IMG/VR virus record: IMGVR_UViG_3300036850_000105
Span: 1 to 64,000 of that record
From: a virus
Length of the DNA stretch: 64,000 nt
Strand: one strand, 5' to 3'
In this document: positions 21,034 to 29,584 of the stretch, in pieces
Numbering within the stretch: position 1 is the stretch's first letter
Layout of the letters: each line of letters opens with the position of its first letter
The notes under the pieces: generated by a model
Told to the model about the DNA's origin: nothing
The model's database searches: none
The model's input: only the letters and a program-made list of their open reading frames with translations
Made by a program: the position numbers and the translations under genes

Positions 21034-22010
21034 TCATTGTGAAGGAAGAGTTCCTAAGTAGCGTCAAGACGAAGCTCGCGGTGCGCCTCGGCGGCTGGCA
21101 GGCGATCGCTGTGTGGCTCGCGCTCAAGGGCTACGTCTCACAGAGCAACTCGGGCGGCTTTATCCCCGACGACGTGATCGACGATCTGCCCGGCATACCG
21201 GAGGCGTGGGGCCGCGCAATGAACGGACTACTTGGCTGCGGCAAGATGCGCGACGACGGCACGCGGGGCCCCGGGCTCGTGCTGAAGGTTGAGCACGGGT
21301 ACCGACTGCATGACCACGACGACCACGGCACGGCGGTCGAGGTTGAGGAGTTCCGGCGGCGCAAGGCGAGGGAGCAGAAGCGGCGACGGCGCGAGGAGCT
21401 GAAACGCTTACTCGAAGCCGGACAGTCCTGCGGACAACAACCGGACACGGCAACGGACGGTCCGTCGGACACAGCAACGGACGGAGACGGACAGTCCGAA
21501 CCGGACAGTCATGCGGACAGCCCCCGCGCGCGAGCGGGCACACGCCCGCGCGAGCACGCCCACGCGCGCGCTCCCAGCCCAACCCAGCCCCCTCCGGAGG
21601 AAGAAAATCCCCCTACCCCCAAGCCGAGGGACCGGATGCTCGAGAGCCTAACCGGGAACGCGCCGAAGCAACGGGCGGACGTTCTGGCCCTCTTCGAAGC
21701 CTGGAAAGCGACATTCGGTTTCACCGACGCGAAGCTTGGCGTCGGTATCTGGAACAGCGACGCCGAAACCCTGGCTGAGTGTATCGATGCGCACGGGGCG
21801 GAGGCGTGCGACCTGGTTCTGAAGCACGCGATGGGAGACGGCATGGTGAACGGGCGAGACGACGACAAGCGTCAGGCGCACGACTCGATCGCGTACATCT
21901 TCGGAAACCAAAACGCGTTCAACCGGATACTTCGCGTGGCACGCAAGGCGGCAATATCTGGTGCGCTCACTCCCGCCGAAAAGATCCGCCTCGCCGGAGA
22001 ACTTCGATGA
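21030..22010 (+). CDS. DnaD/O-like replication protein
   Basis: 326 aa, TTG at 21030 (TTGA overlap). Residues 1-95 resemble the phage replisome organiser N-terminal winged helix (LAVRLGGWQAIAVWLALKGYV ... GLLGCGKM). A basic helix (RRRKAREQKRRRREELKRLL) and a disordered Asp/Thr/Pro linker (about 130-205) follow. The C-terminal ADVLALFEAWKATFGF domain is typical of DnaD-like proteins. Expected to recruit the helicase encoded next to the origin. No iterated origin repeats were recognised inside the gene, though the linker DNA carries GGACA-type repeats. Confidence 0.65.
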   Translation: MIIVKEEFLSSVKTKLAVRLGGWQAIAVWLALKGYVSQSNSGGFIPDDVIDDLPGIPEAWGRAMNGLLGCGKMRDDGTRGPGLVLKVEHGYRLHDHDDHGTAVEVEEFRRRKAREQKRRRREELKRLLEAGQSCGQQPDTATDGPSDTATDGDGQSEPDSHADSPRARAGTRPREHAHARAPSPTQPPPEEENPPTPKPRDRMLESLTGNAPKQRADVLALFEAWKATFGFTDAKLGVGIWNSDAETLAECIDAHGAEACDLVLKHAMGDGMVNGRDDDKRQAHDSIAYIFGNQNAFNRILRVARKAAISGALTPAEKIRLAGELR

Positions 22011-23941
22011 TCATCACCCTCTGGAATCGCCTCTTCGACCCAAGCGGAACAGAGCGCGAGCTCACGTGGAACGAACTCGAGCTCATGCTCTCGACGCGGG
22101 CAGAATTTCTCGGCGGCGACCACCATCCGGGGTGGAGCCCGACGCGCTTTGAACCATGCCAGCGCGCGAAGGAGAACGCTCGCGCGGTCTGCGCCGCATG
22201 CTTCGACTTCGACAAGGGCGAATCGATCGCCACGGTGCTCGACCGCGTCCGTCCGATTGCGCGCGGCCTCTTGCACACGAGCCGAAAGCATCGCGAGCAG
22301 GGGCATGGTGACCGATTCCGCGTGGTCTTCCCGCTCTCCCGCTCGGCTTCGTGGTTTGAGTTCGAGGAACTTTGGAAGCGCCTCGCGCCAGCCGTTGGGA
22401 ACGTGGATCCGGCACCGAAGGACGCGAGTCGCTTCTGGTACCTCCCGGGCACGGTGAGCGGAGCCGAGTGGCACGCGGAGAGCTGGGACGGTCCGGACAT
22501 CGACGTCGACGCATGGCTCCGAAAGCCGGATCCGACGGTGCGCGCGCTGCCCGTCGTAGTCTCGCGCTCTGAGCGAACCAACACCGAGGAGCGAGCTCGC
22601 AGGTACATCGCGAAGATGGACCCAGCGGTTTCGGGCCAGAAGGGTCACCAGTCAACGTGGGACGTTGCGCTCGTGCTCATCCGTGGGTTCTCGCTCAGCG
22701 AGGATCGCGCGTACGCGTTGCTCTGTGAGTACAACACGAGATGCGTTCCGCCGTGGAGCGAGCGTGAGCTGAAGCACAAGATCAAGGGCGCTCTCGCGTC
22801 CGAAAAGGTGCCGCGTGGATTCCTGCTCGATCGCCCAGACGAGTGGAAAACCTACAAGAGCAGCATGCCCGCGATGCCGCCCGACGACGGGCACGTGCTC
22901 GAGCCGCCGAAGGACTGGGAAGACCGTTACGCGGGCCCAGAAGAGAGTAACGAGGGTGCCCACGAGTCCGAGTCTGAGCGCGAACCGGGTGCCGACGAAG
23001 GCGAGACCCAGGGCTACGTAAGCGCCGAGCAGCGGTTCGGCGTGGTGGACATCCGGACGCTTTGCTTCGAGGTGCTCTCGGCCGTGAAGAGCGGCGTTGC
23101 TGCGCGCGGCCATACGACGGGACACGCTGACATCGACGCGCTCCTCTGCGGCCTTCGCCCCGGCATGGTCTCGCTCGTCGCCGCGAGTACGAGCTGGGGC
23201 AAGTCGAGCTGGGGAATCATGGTGGCCGACGAGAACCTACGCCGCGGCGTGCCGGTGCTCGTGGTGAGCGTGGAGGACGCGCAGCTCACGTACGGGAAGC
23301 GCATCGTGGCTCGCCGCTCCGGCGTGAACGCGATCCGTATCCGCGACAACACATGCGACGAGGGAGACATCAAGAAGATCGAAAGGGTCGCCATGCGGGC
23401 ACCCAGTGATCCGTTTTACCTGAACGCAATCGGAAAGACCGTGGAGTGGTGCGCGGAGGCCATCGGAGCGATCTGCAAAGAGCGATCGATCGGTGTCATC
23501 GTGTGTGACTACGCCCAGCGCTTCCGGACGAAGAAGAACTTCGGAAGCGATCGGCGCTCCCAGGTGACCTACGTGGCGGAAGTGTTGAGCGACGCCGGTC
23601 GCGTCGGTGGTGCGCACACACTGATCCTTTCGCAGCTCAAGCGCATCGAGGGACGCGAGCCGATGATGGACGACGTGAAGGAATCGGGGGACCTCGAGAA
23701 CATGGCGGATCATGTGCTCCTGGGTCACAAGTTGCCGACCGGCGCGCGTTACTCCGAAGGGGAGGAGAAGCCAATGAAACGCGTGATGAAGGTCCACAAG
23801 AACAAGGACGGCCCAACGTTCACGGACGCTTGGATCGACATGCCGTTCGACCTGGTGACCGCGAGTTTCGTGACCGTAACGGGTGAAGAACAAATCAACC
23901 GCGCGCACGACGACGGAGAGCGCGCACTAGGGAGTTACTGA
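22007..23941 (+). CDS. AEP primase - DnaB helicase fusion
   Basis: 644 aa, ATG at 22007 (ATGA overlap). N-terminal archaeo-eukaryotic-type primase: Asp67/Asp69 (CFDFDKGES), HTSRKH at 90-95, RFRVVFPLS near 103-111 and ASRFWYLPG near 140-148. A PriCT-like helical region follows (GFSLSEDRAYALL ... ERELKHKIKGAL). After an acidic linker comes a RecA-fold helicase: Walker A AASTSWGKSS (392-401), SVEDAQ (421-426), Walker B IVCDYAQ with Asp501, and LILSQLKR near 541. One polypeptide thus primes and unwinds the phage fork. Confidence 0.85.
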   Translation: MIITLWNRLFDPSGTERELTWNELELMLSTRAEFLGGDHHPGWSPTRFEPCQRAKENARAVCAACFDFDKGESIATVLDRVRPIARGLLHTSRKHREQGHGDRFRVVFPLSRSASWFEFEELWKRLAPAVGNVDPAPKDASRFWYLPGTVSGAEWHAESWDGPDIDVDAWLRKPDPTVRALPVVVSRSERTNTEERARRYIAKMDPAVSGQKGHQSTWDVALVLIRGFSLSEDRAYALLCEYNTRCVPPWSERELKHKIKGALASEKVPRGFLLDRPDEWKTYKSSMPAMPPDDGHVLEPPKDWEDRYAGPEESNEGAHESESEREPGADEGETQGYVSAEQRFGVVDIRTLCFEVLSAVKSGVAARGHTTGHADIDALLCGLRPGMVSLVAASTSWGKSSWGIMVADENLRRGVPVLVVSVEDAQLTYGKRIVARRSGVNAIRIRDNTCDEGDIKKIERVAMRAPSDPFYLNAIGKTVEWCAEAIGAICKERSIGVIVCDYAQRFRTKKNFGSDRRSQVTYVAEVLSDAGRVGGAHTLILSQLKRIEGREPMMDDVKESGDLENMADHVLLGHKLPTGARYSEGEEKPMKRVMKVHKNKDGPTFTDAWIDMPFDLVTASFVTVTGEEQINRAHDDGERALGSY

Positions 23942-24423
23942 TGGCCGATGGACTCAACAGATGTATGCTTCTTGGGAATCTAGGCGCTGACCCGGAACTC
24001 AGGATGACGAGCGGCGGACAGGCCGTTCTCAAGTTGCGGCTTGCCACGAGCGAGACGTACCTCGATCGCAACAAGGTCCGCCAGGAGCGCACGGAGTGGC
24101 ACAGCGTCGTCATCTGGGGGAAGCGCGGCGAAGCCCTGGCGAAGATCCTCGCCAAGGGCTCGCGCATTTTCGTCGAAGGTGGGCTCAGGACATCGAGCTA
24201 CGACGACAAGGAGGGTCACAAGCGCTACAAGACCGAGGTCGTGGCGAACAACATCATCCTTTCGGGTGGTGCGCGCGGTGGTGACAAGGGGCCTAGCGAA
24301 TCGCCGACGACAGCAGGCGGCGGATACAGCGACGAGGACTACGGGGTGAAGCCACCGGGGAGCGACGATGAAATCCCGTTTGCCTTCGTGACATACGGTA
24401 GCCGCGAGGCGTGGTGGCCATGA
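23941..24423 (+). CDS. ssb: Single-stranded DNA-binding protein
   Basis: 160 aa, ATG at 23941 (TGATG overlap). OB-fold clear: LNRCMLLGNLGADPELR, TEWHSVVIWGKRGEAL, GSRIFVEGGLRT, and VVANNIILSGG. A Gly-rich linker leads to the acidic DDEIPF element, which normally ends SSB and binds partners; here 12 more residues (FVTYGSREAWWP) follow. Lies directly behind the replicative helicase. Confidence 0.95.
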   Translation: MADGLNRCMLLGNLGADPELRMTSGGQAVLKLRLATSETYLDRNKVRQERTEWHSVVIWGKRGEALAKILAKGSRIFVEGGLRTSSYDDKEGHKRYKTEVVANNIILSGGARGGDKGPSESPTTAGGGYSDEDYGVKPPGSDDEIPFAFVTYGSREAWWP

Positions 24424-24947
24424 CGAGACGAAAAAACATCGAGGAAGCTAGACCGGGTCGTCATGACGATCTTGTGGCAGAGCTTCTGAAAAACTCGAAC
24501 GCGGTTGTGCAAGCTGCCGGTTGGGCGAGTGCACCAGGTAAGCCTTTGATTGTAGTGGAGAGGCCGTGCGGGAAGGGACACATCGACATCTGCATGTCAT
24601 GGAAATGTCGTCTCTGTGCGGAGCACGACAAGGCAATCGGTTTCCGAGGAATAATAGTCGAAGTAAAAAGCGAGCTGGAGCAGTGGTCGGCGGGCGACGT
24701 TATCCGCCAACTGAAGGGGTACAAGAAAAACTTCGACCAGAGGTCGACCGGTTGGTTCTACGACGACGAGGGAACCAGGATAGGTGACACGTCAGAATGC
24801 TTCCGCTGCAAACTGCGCGAATCAACGCTGGCTTTGTTTTCCGGGCGCGCCCTGACTGAATCGGAGAGGCTGCTTCTGCGCCACGAGCGCGTATTCATAG
24901 TCGAGCCGAAGTGGCGTGCCGTGGAGGGGATAGCGCATGCGAACTGA
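24420..24947 (+). CDS. PD-(D/E)XK-like nuclease (putative)
   Basis: 175 aa, ATG at 24420 (ATGA overlap). CGKGHIDICMSW followed by FRGIIVEVKSELEQWSAGDV and IRQLKGYKKNF fits a PD-(D/E)XK core with Asp, Glu-Val-Lys and a downstream helix with Gln. The DNA is visibly less GC-rich than neighbours, with many AT-ending codons, suggesting recent acquisition. Might act as a resolvase or repair nuclease. Confidence 0.6.
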   Translation: MTRRKNIEEARPGRHDDLVAELLKNSNAVVQAAGWASAPGKPLIVVERPCGKGHIDICMSWKCRLCAEHDKAIGFRGIIVEVKSELEQWSAGDVIRQLKGYKKNFDQRSTGWFYDDEGTRIGDTSECFRCKLRESTLALFSGRALTESERLLLRHERVFIVEPKWRAVEGIAHAN

Positions 24948-25110
24948 CATTCCGCCCGACCTCGCCCGCAAGGCCGCGTCCGTCGATCCAGCGCTCCTCC
25001 GCTGGCTCGAGACGGCCTATCCGACCGACGAGGAGCAGGCCGAGCGCGAGCGACGTCGACGCGGACAGCGCAACCAGCTCCCGATCCGCTTCCCGAAGAG
25101 CGCAGCATGA
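24937..25110 (+). CDS. Hypothetical basic protein, 57 aa
   Basis: ATG at 24937 inside the end of the previous gene; stop overlaps the next ATG. MRTDIPPDLARKAASV... with a run of Arg (ERERRRRGQRN) near the middle. Probably nucleic-acid binding; no family. Confidence 0.6.
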   Translation: MRTDIPPDLARKAASVDPALLRWLETAYPTDEEQAERERRRRGQRNQLPIRFPKSAA

Positions 25111-25286
25111 CCCCCGCCGACCCCAACCCCACCCGTACCCGCCGCCCCCTCCACGGCGCCTTCAACCCGAGGCCACGCTCCGGGACGCTTTCGGGGGAGA
25201 GGGTGGCGATGCCGGGGAGGACGGTGCCGGAGTTGGCTGAGTCGATCAGAAGGCCAGCGTTGCCGCCGCATAGGAGGCGGAAGTGA
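25107..25286 (+). CDS. Hypothetical Pro/Arg-rich protein, 59 aa
   Basis: ATG at 25107 (ATGA overlap). Composition Pro- and Arg-rich with RVAMPGRTVPELAESI in the middle; ends RRRK. The overlap at both ends is the main support. Confidence 0.5.
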   Translation: MTPADPNPTRTRRPLHGAFNPRPRSGTLSGERVAMPGRTVPELAESIRRPALPPHRRRK

Positions 25287-25663
25287 TGAGTCACTCGGAT
25301 TTGATCCGCAGAATGATGGACGGTGTCGAGCGGCATACCGCCAAGATGTTCGAGCGCTCATGGTGGTGCGCCGATCGCCTGGAGCGACGGGCGCGGCTAC
25401 AGACGATCGTGGAGCTGTCCGTCGAGCTGACGAAGATTCGTTCGGTGAACATGTTCTCGACGCTGCTCGGTGAGGCCGCGATCGGTGACGTGATCGAGGG
25501 CGACTGGGACGGTTTGAAGATGTGGATCGACCACTTCACGTTCGCCGACGAGGGCCCGGAGATCCGTGAGGTGTACGCGCCGATCTGGTCGCACTTTCGA
25601 GACCTGCTCGCCGCGGCGCACGGGTCGGCAATGGCGAGGACGAAAGGACAACTGAAGTCATGA
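25283..25663 (+). CDS. Hypothetical helical protein, 126 aa
   Basis: AGGAGG (25272-25277) precedes a GTG at 25283 and ATG at 25286; either may start. All-helical, Trp-containing (MFERSWWCADRLERRARL ... IWSHFRDLLAAAHG), no known domain. Confidence 0.65.
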   Translation: MMSHSDLIRRMMDGVERHTAKMFERSWWCADRLERRARLQTIVELSVELTKIRSVNMFSTLLGEAAIGDVIEGDWDGLKMWIDHFTFADEGPEIREVYAPIWSHFRDLLAAAHGSAMARTKGQLKS

Positions 25664-25725
25664 CCCACCCTCCCCCTCCCTCCCGCCTCTGCAACCGGCC
25701 GTGTCCGCGAAGGGGGATGCGGTGA
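25660..25725 (+). CDS. Possible micro-ORF, 21 aa
   Basis: ATG at 25660 overlaps the previous stop and TGA overlaps the next GTG. The product is Pro/Arg-rich with two Cys. Supported only by overlaps; could be a coupling leader. Confidence 0.3.
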   Translation: MTHPPPPSRLCNRPCPRRGMR

Positions 25726-25934
25726 GCGAGCAGCAAGACGTGTTGTGGGCTATCTACATCGTGAGCGATCGCGGCACCCGCGTCGTCAATCGACGATTCA
25801 CCGTGCGCAGCGAGGCGGACATTCTCTACGCGAGCGAGCGCGCCCGGCTTTACGAGAGGGCTAGGTGGCACGTGGAGATGGATCGCGAAGTGTGGCGTGG
25901 GAGCGAGATGATCTCGACGGAGAACGTGCTTTGA
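25722..25934 (+). CDS. Hypothetical protein, 70 aa
   Basis: GTG at 25722 with AGGGGG upstream. Beta then alpha pattern (VLWAIYIVSDRGTRVVNRRF ... ARLYERARWHVEMD). Unknown; its stop overlaps the TTG of the next gene. Confidence 0.6.
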   Translation: MSEQQDVLWAIYIVSDRGTRVVNRRFTVRSEADILYASERARLYERARWHVEMDREVWRGSEMISTENVL

Positions 25935-26491
25935 CCACCAACGGCCCCCCCACCCAGTCCCCGCCCCCAGAGGCTCCCCGCGAACCCACCATGCGCATCT
26001 TCGTCGAAGTGAGCACGCCCGAGGGCATGCGCGAAGTTTGGGATCCGGACGACGAGATGATGGGGGCGCTCGGGTGGGAACGAAAGCCTGTGGTGCCGCC
26101 GGGCGATGCCGTTGTGCACGGGGACGACAAGACCGGCGCCTACACGAACGGCTACACGCTCAGCGACGATGAGCTGAGCCGCGCGGCCGAGGCGAGAGGC
26201 GACGACGAATTCGGCAAGCTCGTAGAAGACACGTGCTCACCCGAGGAAGCAGAGAGGCGGATCGCGTGGGCGAAGCGTGAGCTTCAGAGAATGAGCGACG
26301 ATCCGCCCACCGGCGAAACCGAGCACGGGGACAAGGTGTACAGCGTGAAGCCGGCGGGGAAGCTCCCGAGTGATCGCCTGGACGAGATGCGAGCTGAACG
26401 CTTCCCGCGCCATGACCCGGACGCCTTCGAGGTGCTCGCACTCATTGGGTCGTACCTCGACGAACAGGCGCGGGAGAGGAGCGGAGGGTGA
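25931..26491 (+). CDS. Hypothetical acidic protein, 186 aa
   Basis: TTG at 25931 (TTGA overlap); an internal ATG at 25991 (MRIFVEVSTPEGM) would drop the Pro-rich first 20 residues. Strongly acidic, helical C-terminus (HDPDAFEVLALIGSYLDEQ). No recognised family. Confidence 0.6.
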   Translation: MTTNGPPTQSPPPEAPREPTMRIFVEVSTPEGMREVWDPDDEMMGALGWERKPVVPPGDAVVHGDDKTGAYTNGYTLSDDELSRAAEARGDDEFGKLVEDTCSPEEAERRIAWAKRELQRMSDDPPTGETEHGDKVYSVKPAGKLPSDRLDEMRAERFPRHDPDAFEVLALIGSYLDEQARERSGG

Positions 26492-26682
26492 TGAAAGCCA
26501 CCATCGGCGACATCACCCTCACCAGCGCGAACGGCTACGAGTTCGACGCCTTCGTGATCGGCTGGTGCTTCTGGCGCTGGTTCCGTTGGTGGATGAGCGA
26601 AGAGCGCGGGTGGGTGACGGTGACAGCGGCTGACGGCGGCGAGAGGAAGATTCTAGTTGTGAGAACGAAAGGCAAGTCATGA
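26491..26682 (+). CDS. Hypothetical Trp-rich protein, 63 aa
   Basis: ATG at 26491, GGAGG just upstream. Contains an aromatic patch FVIGWCFWRWFRWWMSEE that could be a membrane-surface helix, flanked by beta-like segments. Function unknown. Confidence 0.6.
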   Translation: MKATIGDITLTSANGYEFDAFVIGWCFWRWFRWWMSEERGWVTVTAADGGERKILVVRTKGKS

Positions 26683-27119
26683 GCGAGCAGGCGATCCAAA
26701 CGGTGAACCTCGAAGACGCGGCGAAGCAGCTTCGGGAAAAGATCCGACTCGCGTTCGTTGATCTCATTCCACCCGAGCAGTGGGACGCGATGGTGAAAAC
26801 GGAGCTCGAGGCCTTCACCAAACCGCGTCCGCCGGAGCGCGATCAGTGGGGACACGTTCGCGTAAATGAGCGCCCGAGCGTGTTCCACGAGGTGGCCGAG
26901 CAGGTGTATCGAGAGCACCTGAAAGAGCTGGTCAAAGCGGAGCTACAGAAGCCGGAGTGGTGCGGGCAGTGGGACAGCTCCGAGGGGCGCTACGTCTTCG
27001 GGGAAAAGGTGAACGCGTGGCTCACGGAGAACTCGGCGGCGATTATGCACACGATGCTGCGGGAGATGTTTGGAGCGGTGGCGCAGGGGATGGTTGAGCG
27101 GCTACGAAACGGAATGTGA
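26679..27119 (+). CDS. Hypothetical protein, 146 aa
   Basis: ATG at 26679 (ATGA overlap) with AAAGG upstream. Helical, charged (LEDAAKQLREKIRLAFVDLI ... WLTENSAAIMHTMLREMFG). No motif recognised; may be a middle-phase structural or assembly helper. Confidence 0.65.
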   Translation: MSEQAIQTVNLEDAAKQLREKIRLAFVDLIPPEQWDAMVKTELEAFTKPRPPERDQWGHVRVNERPSVFHEVAEQVYREHLKELVKAELQKPEWCGQWDSSEGRYVFGEKVNAWLTENSAAIMHTMLREMFGAVAQGMVERLRNGM

Positions 27120-27135
27120 GAACGAAAGGCACCCC

Positions 27136-27354
27136 ATGACCAAGAAGCAGACCAAGAAGAAACCGAAGGCGCGGAAGAGGACGGGGCGTACCAGCCGAAG
27201 CGTCGCCAGCACAGCGGGTAAGCTGCTCGCCGAGCTGAAGAGCGGGAAGCGGATCTACCTAGCGGACGGTAAGAAGCCGTGGCGCGACATTACAGACCGG
27301 GCTGAGCGGGTGTTTGCGAGCGCCTTGGTGCAGCGGGAGAGTCGGGCGAAGTGA
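27136..27354 (+). CDS. Hypothetical Lys-rich protein, 72 aa
   Basis: Start at 27136 (MTKKQTKKKPKARKR) with AAAGG 6 nt upstream. Extremely basic N-terminus followed by a helical SVASTAGKLLAELKSG; fits a DNA-binding or nucleoid-like protein. Its stop overlaps the next GTG. Confidence 0.65.
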   Translation: MTKKQTKKKPKARKRTGRTSRSVASTAGKLLAELKSGKRIYLADGKKPWRDITDRAERVFASALVQRESRAK

Positions 27355-27704
27355 GACTTCCAGACCACATCCGCGACGCCCAGAACGAAGTATTTGGGCA
27401 ACAGATTGAGCTCTGCGGGTTGCTAGCGGCGGCGTTCTGGCAAAAGTACGGAAGCGTGCGGATGACCGTTCGAGAGTCCGGAGATGGCGAATCGTGCATC
27501 CACGAGCCAGTGCCGGCGGAGCCGGTTGTTTGCGCCGAGCCACTCGTGTGGAAGGCGCGCGCCGAGCAGTACCGGCGCGTCTGCGACATCCCGCCGGAGG
27601 AGTGCGTCGTCGTCACTCGGTACCTTGCGGGCGGCCGTGGGACTGTTGGTTTCGAGCGCAAGAGGATGCCCGTGTTGCTTGGGCCGATACCGGAGGCGAA
27701 GTAG
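27351..27704 (+). CDS. Hypothetical protein, 117 aa
   Basis: GTG at 27351 (GTGA overlap). Contains QIELCGLLAAAFWQKYGSVR and a beta-rich C-terminal half. No family recognised. Confidence 0.65.
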   Translation: MRLPDHIRDAQNEVFGQQIELCGLLAAAFWQKYGSVRMTVRESGDGESCIHEPVPAEPVVCAEPLVWKARAEQYRRVCDIPPEECVVVTRYLAGGRGTVGFERKRMPVLLGPIPEAK

Positions 27705-28162
27705 TGCCGCGGGAGAAGTGGCCGACACACGAGTGGGACGCGTACGAGGCCGCGGAGCCGAAGCTCCGTCTGCTAAAGCCGCAGATCCGGGTGACCGAAG
27801 CCGTCGGCCAACGCTTGCTTGCCATGCGTCGCATCGAGTTTGAGCACAACCACATGCTTCTCCTGATGTTTGACTCCGGGTTCGTGGCCATCGAGTCGAC
27901 CCAGGAAGACGAGGCGTTCCACGAGGTCTGGACTGGGCTATCCGACTTGGACATGGACGCACGGGACTCGCTCAATTGCCTAGCTGAGCTGGTTGGCCTC
28001 GGCGTCATCGATGAGACCGAAGCAGAAGACTGGCCGCCCAAGTGGCACGCTTGGAACAAGGACGGCCAGGCATACTTCGATCACCGAGACGACAAGCGGT
28101 GGCTCGTCGGCTTTCGGGAGCGGAATGCCGCGCGGCGGGAGGCCCAAGAAAAAGCCCGCTGA
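27704..28162 (+). CDS. Hypothetical protein, 152 aa
   Basis: GTG at 27704 (TAGTG overlap). Order: helical N-terminus, beta hairpin HMLLLMFDSGFVAIESTQED, helical middle (DARDSLNCLAELVGLGVI) and charged end. Last gene before a hairpin, so it may close the middle operon. Confidence 0.6.
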   Translation: MPREKWPTHEWDAYEAAEPKLRLLKPQIRVTEAVGQRLLAMRRIEFEHNHMLLLMFDSGFVAIESTQEDEAFHEVWTGLSDLDMDARDSLNCLAELVGLGVIDETEAEDWPPKWHAWNKDGQAYFDHRDDKRWLVGFRERNAARREAQEKAR

Positions 28163-28178
28163 CCTTTCGGCGCGGGCT
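28153..28178 (-). terminator. Hairpin, terminator-like mainly for leftward transcripts
   Basis: AGCCCGC (28153-28159) and GCGGGCT (28172-28178) form a 7-bp stem. Read leftward it is followed by TTTTTCTT, a proper U-tract; read rightward the tail is only CCTTCC. It may block antisense entry, or weakly terminate the middle operon ahead of the next gene. Confidence 0.5.
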
Positions 28179-28218
28179 CCTTCCGGTTCCTGGCGGGACT
28201 TGGAAGGAAGTTAGCACG

Positions 28219-28953
28219 ATGGCCGATGGTGAAGCTACCGGGCTGGACCCGGTGACCGATTCAAAGACCAAACGACCCCGAAAAGCACCCGAGGAACACT
28301 ACGACTCGGACGCCGAATGGCTCGTGCTGATGGGCGACACGGCGATGGGGGAACGCGGGACGCTCGCGAGCACCGTTGCCCAACTCGAGCACGGCGGGCC
28401 GTTCACGGGCATCCCCAACACGGACCCGTACTCGGATCAGCAGGTCGGCTGGGGGAAGACCCAGATCGGGCTCGTGGAGAAGCATCGGCACCTGACGGTC
28501 GCGCGGCAGCTCGTCACCCCTGAGTGTTGGGCGGACCTCGTGCTTCGCTACACCGCACCGCCCGCGGTGCTCCGCTCGGACGAGGGCTTTGGTGCCCGCG
28601 ACGCCTGCCCGACCGCCGAGGACATCGAGCACAACCGAGCGATCGAGACGCAGAAGCCCACGGCCTTTCACACCAGGCGTGGCACAGAGGCCCAGCTGGG
28701 GGCTTTCGCGGCCCTCGCGCTCCGGCATTGCGACGACCCGGAAAAGCTCATGGTGGCCTGCCTGGACCCGCAGAAGGGCCGACACTCGCGGGTCATCAAC
28801 GCCGCCCTCGAGAAGGCCAAGAAGATCAGTGCGGCGCGTCACACGGAGTGGCGAGCGGCGAAGGATCTAGCGTCACGCCCGCGGCGAATCGGCGAGCGCC
28901 GAGCGCTCCTGCCGGCGCACGTTCCGCATTTGCCGGAGTCCGAGGTCGAATGA
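28219..28953 (+). CDS. Hypothetical protein near the packaging module, 244 aa
   Basis: ATG at 28219 (MADGEATGLDPVTDSK) with GGAAGGAAG upstream. Charged N-terminus, a WLVLMGDTAMGE segment, and a helical C-terminal half (AFAALALRHCDDPEKLMVAC ... NAALEKAKKISAARH). No motif recognised. Position before the terminases suggests a late-gene regulator or packaging accessory, which is inference. Confidence 0.6.
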   Translation: MADGEATGLDPVTDSKTKRPRKAPEEHYDSDAEWLVLMGDTAMGERGTLASTVAQLEHGGPFTGIPNTDPYSDQQVGWGKTQIGLVEKHRHLTVARQLVTPECWADLVLRYTAPPAVLRSDEGFGARDACPTAEDIEHNRAIETQKPTAFHTRRGTEAQLGAFAALALRHCDDPEKLMVACLDPQKGRHSRVINAALEKAKKISAARHTEWRAAKDLASRPRRIGERRALLPAHVPHLPESEVE

Positions 28954-29375
28954 CCGAGCCCCGCGCGGACCGGTGGATCCGCCTGTACGACCTCGGCGTG
29001 ATCCTCCGAAAAACCCACACGGACCTACAGGGCTTGTCGCGGCGAGTGCTCCGGCAGCGCGTCTACCGAATCGTGCGCACGGCCGAGAGTTTCCATGAGC
29101 GCCGGTTCACAAAGCTCTGGCGAGGGAGGCTCTACGTGAGCGTCAACGCGCTCGACGAGATCAAGCCGCCCGACGATCAGCGGCTCGGCCAGATCGAGAT
29201 CAACCAGGTGGACGCTCGTACAAAAATCGCCCGTCTCGAGCGGCAAAGTAATTCGCACGGTGCAAGAATCCGCAATCTCGAAAAGTGGCGCGAGCTTACG
29301 CAGCAATATATGGCCGACGTTGCGGCCCTCGAGTGCGCCGAGAATGACTCAAAACTGCACACCAGGTCCGGGTAG
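28950..29375 (+). CDS. Hypothetical HTH/coiled-coil protein, 141 aa
   Basis: ATG at 28950 (ATGA overlap). N-terminal half may be an HTH (LYDLGVILRKTHTDLQGLS ... VYRIVRTAESF); the C-terminus is a coiled coil (NQVDARTKIARLERQSNS). Could be a late regulator; not assigned. Confidence 0.6.
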   Translation: MTEPRADRWIRLYDLGVILRKTHTDLQGLSRRVLRQRVYRIVRTAESFHERRFTKLWRGRLYVSVNALDEIKPPDDQRLGQIEINQVDARTKIARLERQSNSHGARIRNLEKWRELTQQYMADVAALECAENDSKLHTRSG

Positions 29376-29461
29376 GGTGTAGGGGCTCGCGCGGTACCAG
29401 GAGAAATCCTGAGGGCCGCCCAGACGCCCCGGCCATCCCAACGGTTCCGGCCCGCACCGGC

Positions 29462-29584
29462 ATGACCTACCAGCTCGACACCCGCCGCGACTCCCTGAAA
29501 GCGAAGCGCGAGCGGACACGAGCCCACGGGTGGAACGTCTCCTCCCTCCGCTCCGAGTCAGCATCGCCGATCGCCTACGGGTGA
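29462..29584 (+). CDS. Hypothetical small protein, 40 aa
   Basis: ATG at 29462, stop overlapping the next GTG. Product MTYQLDTRRDSLKAKRERTR is basic and helical at the start. No clear ribosome site; support comes from the chain of overlaps that follows. Confidence 0.45.
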   Translation: MTYQLDTRRDSLKAKRERTRAHGWNVSSLRSESASPIAYG

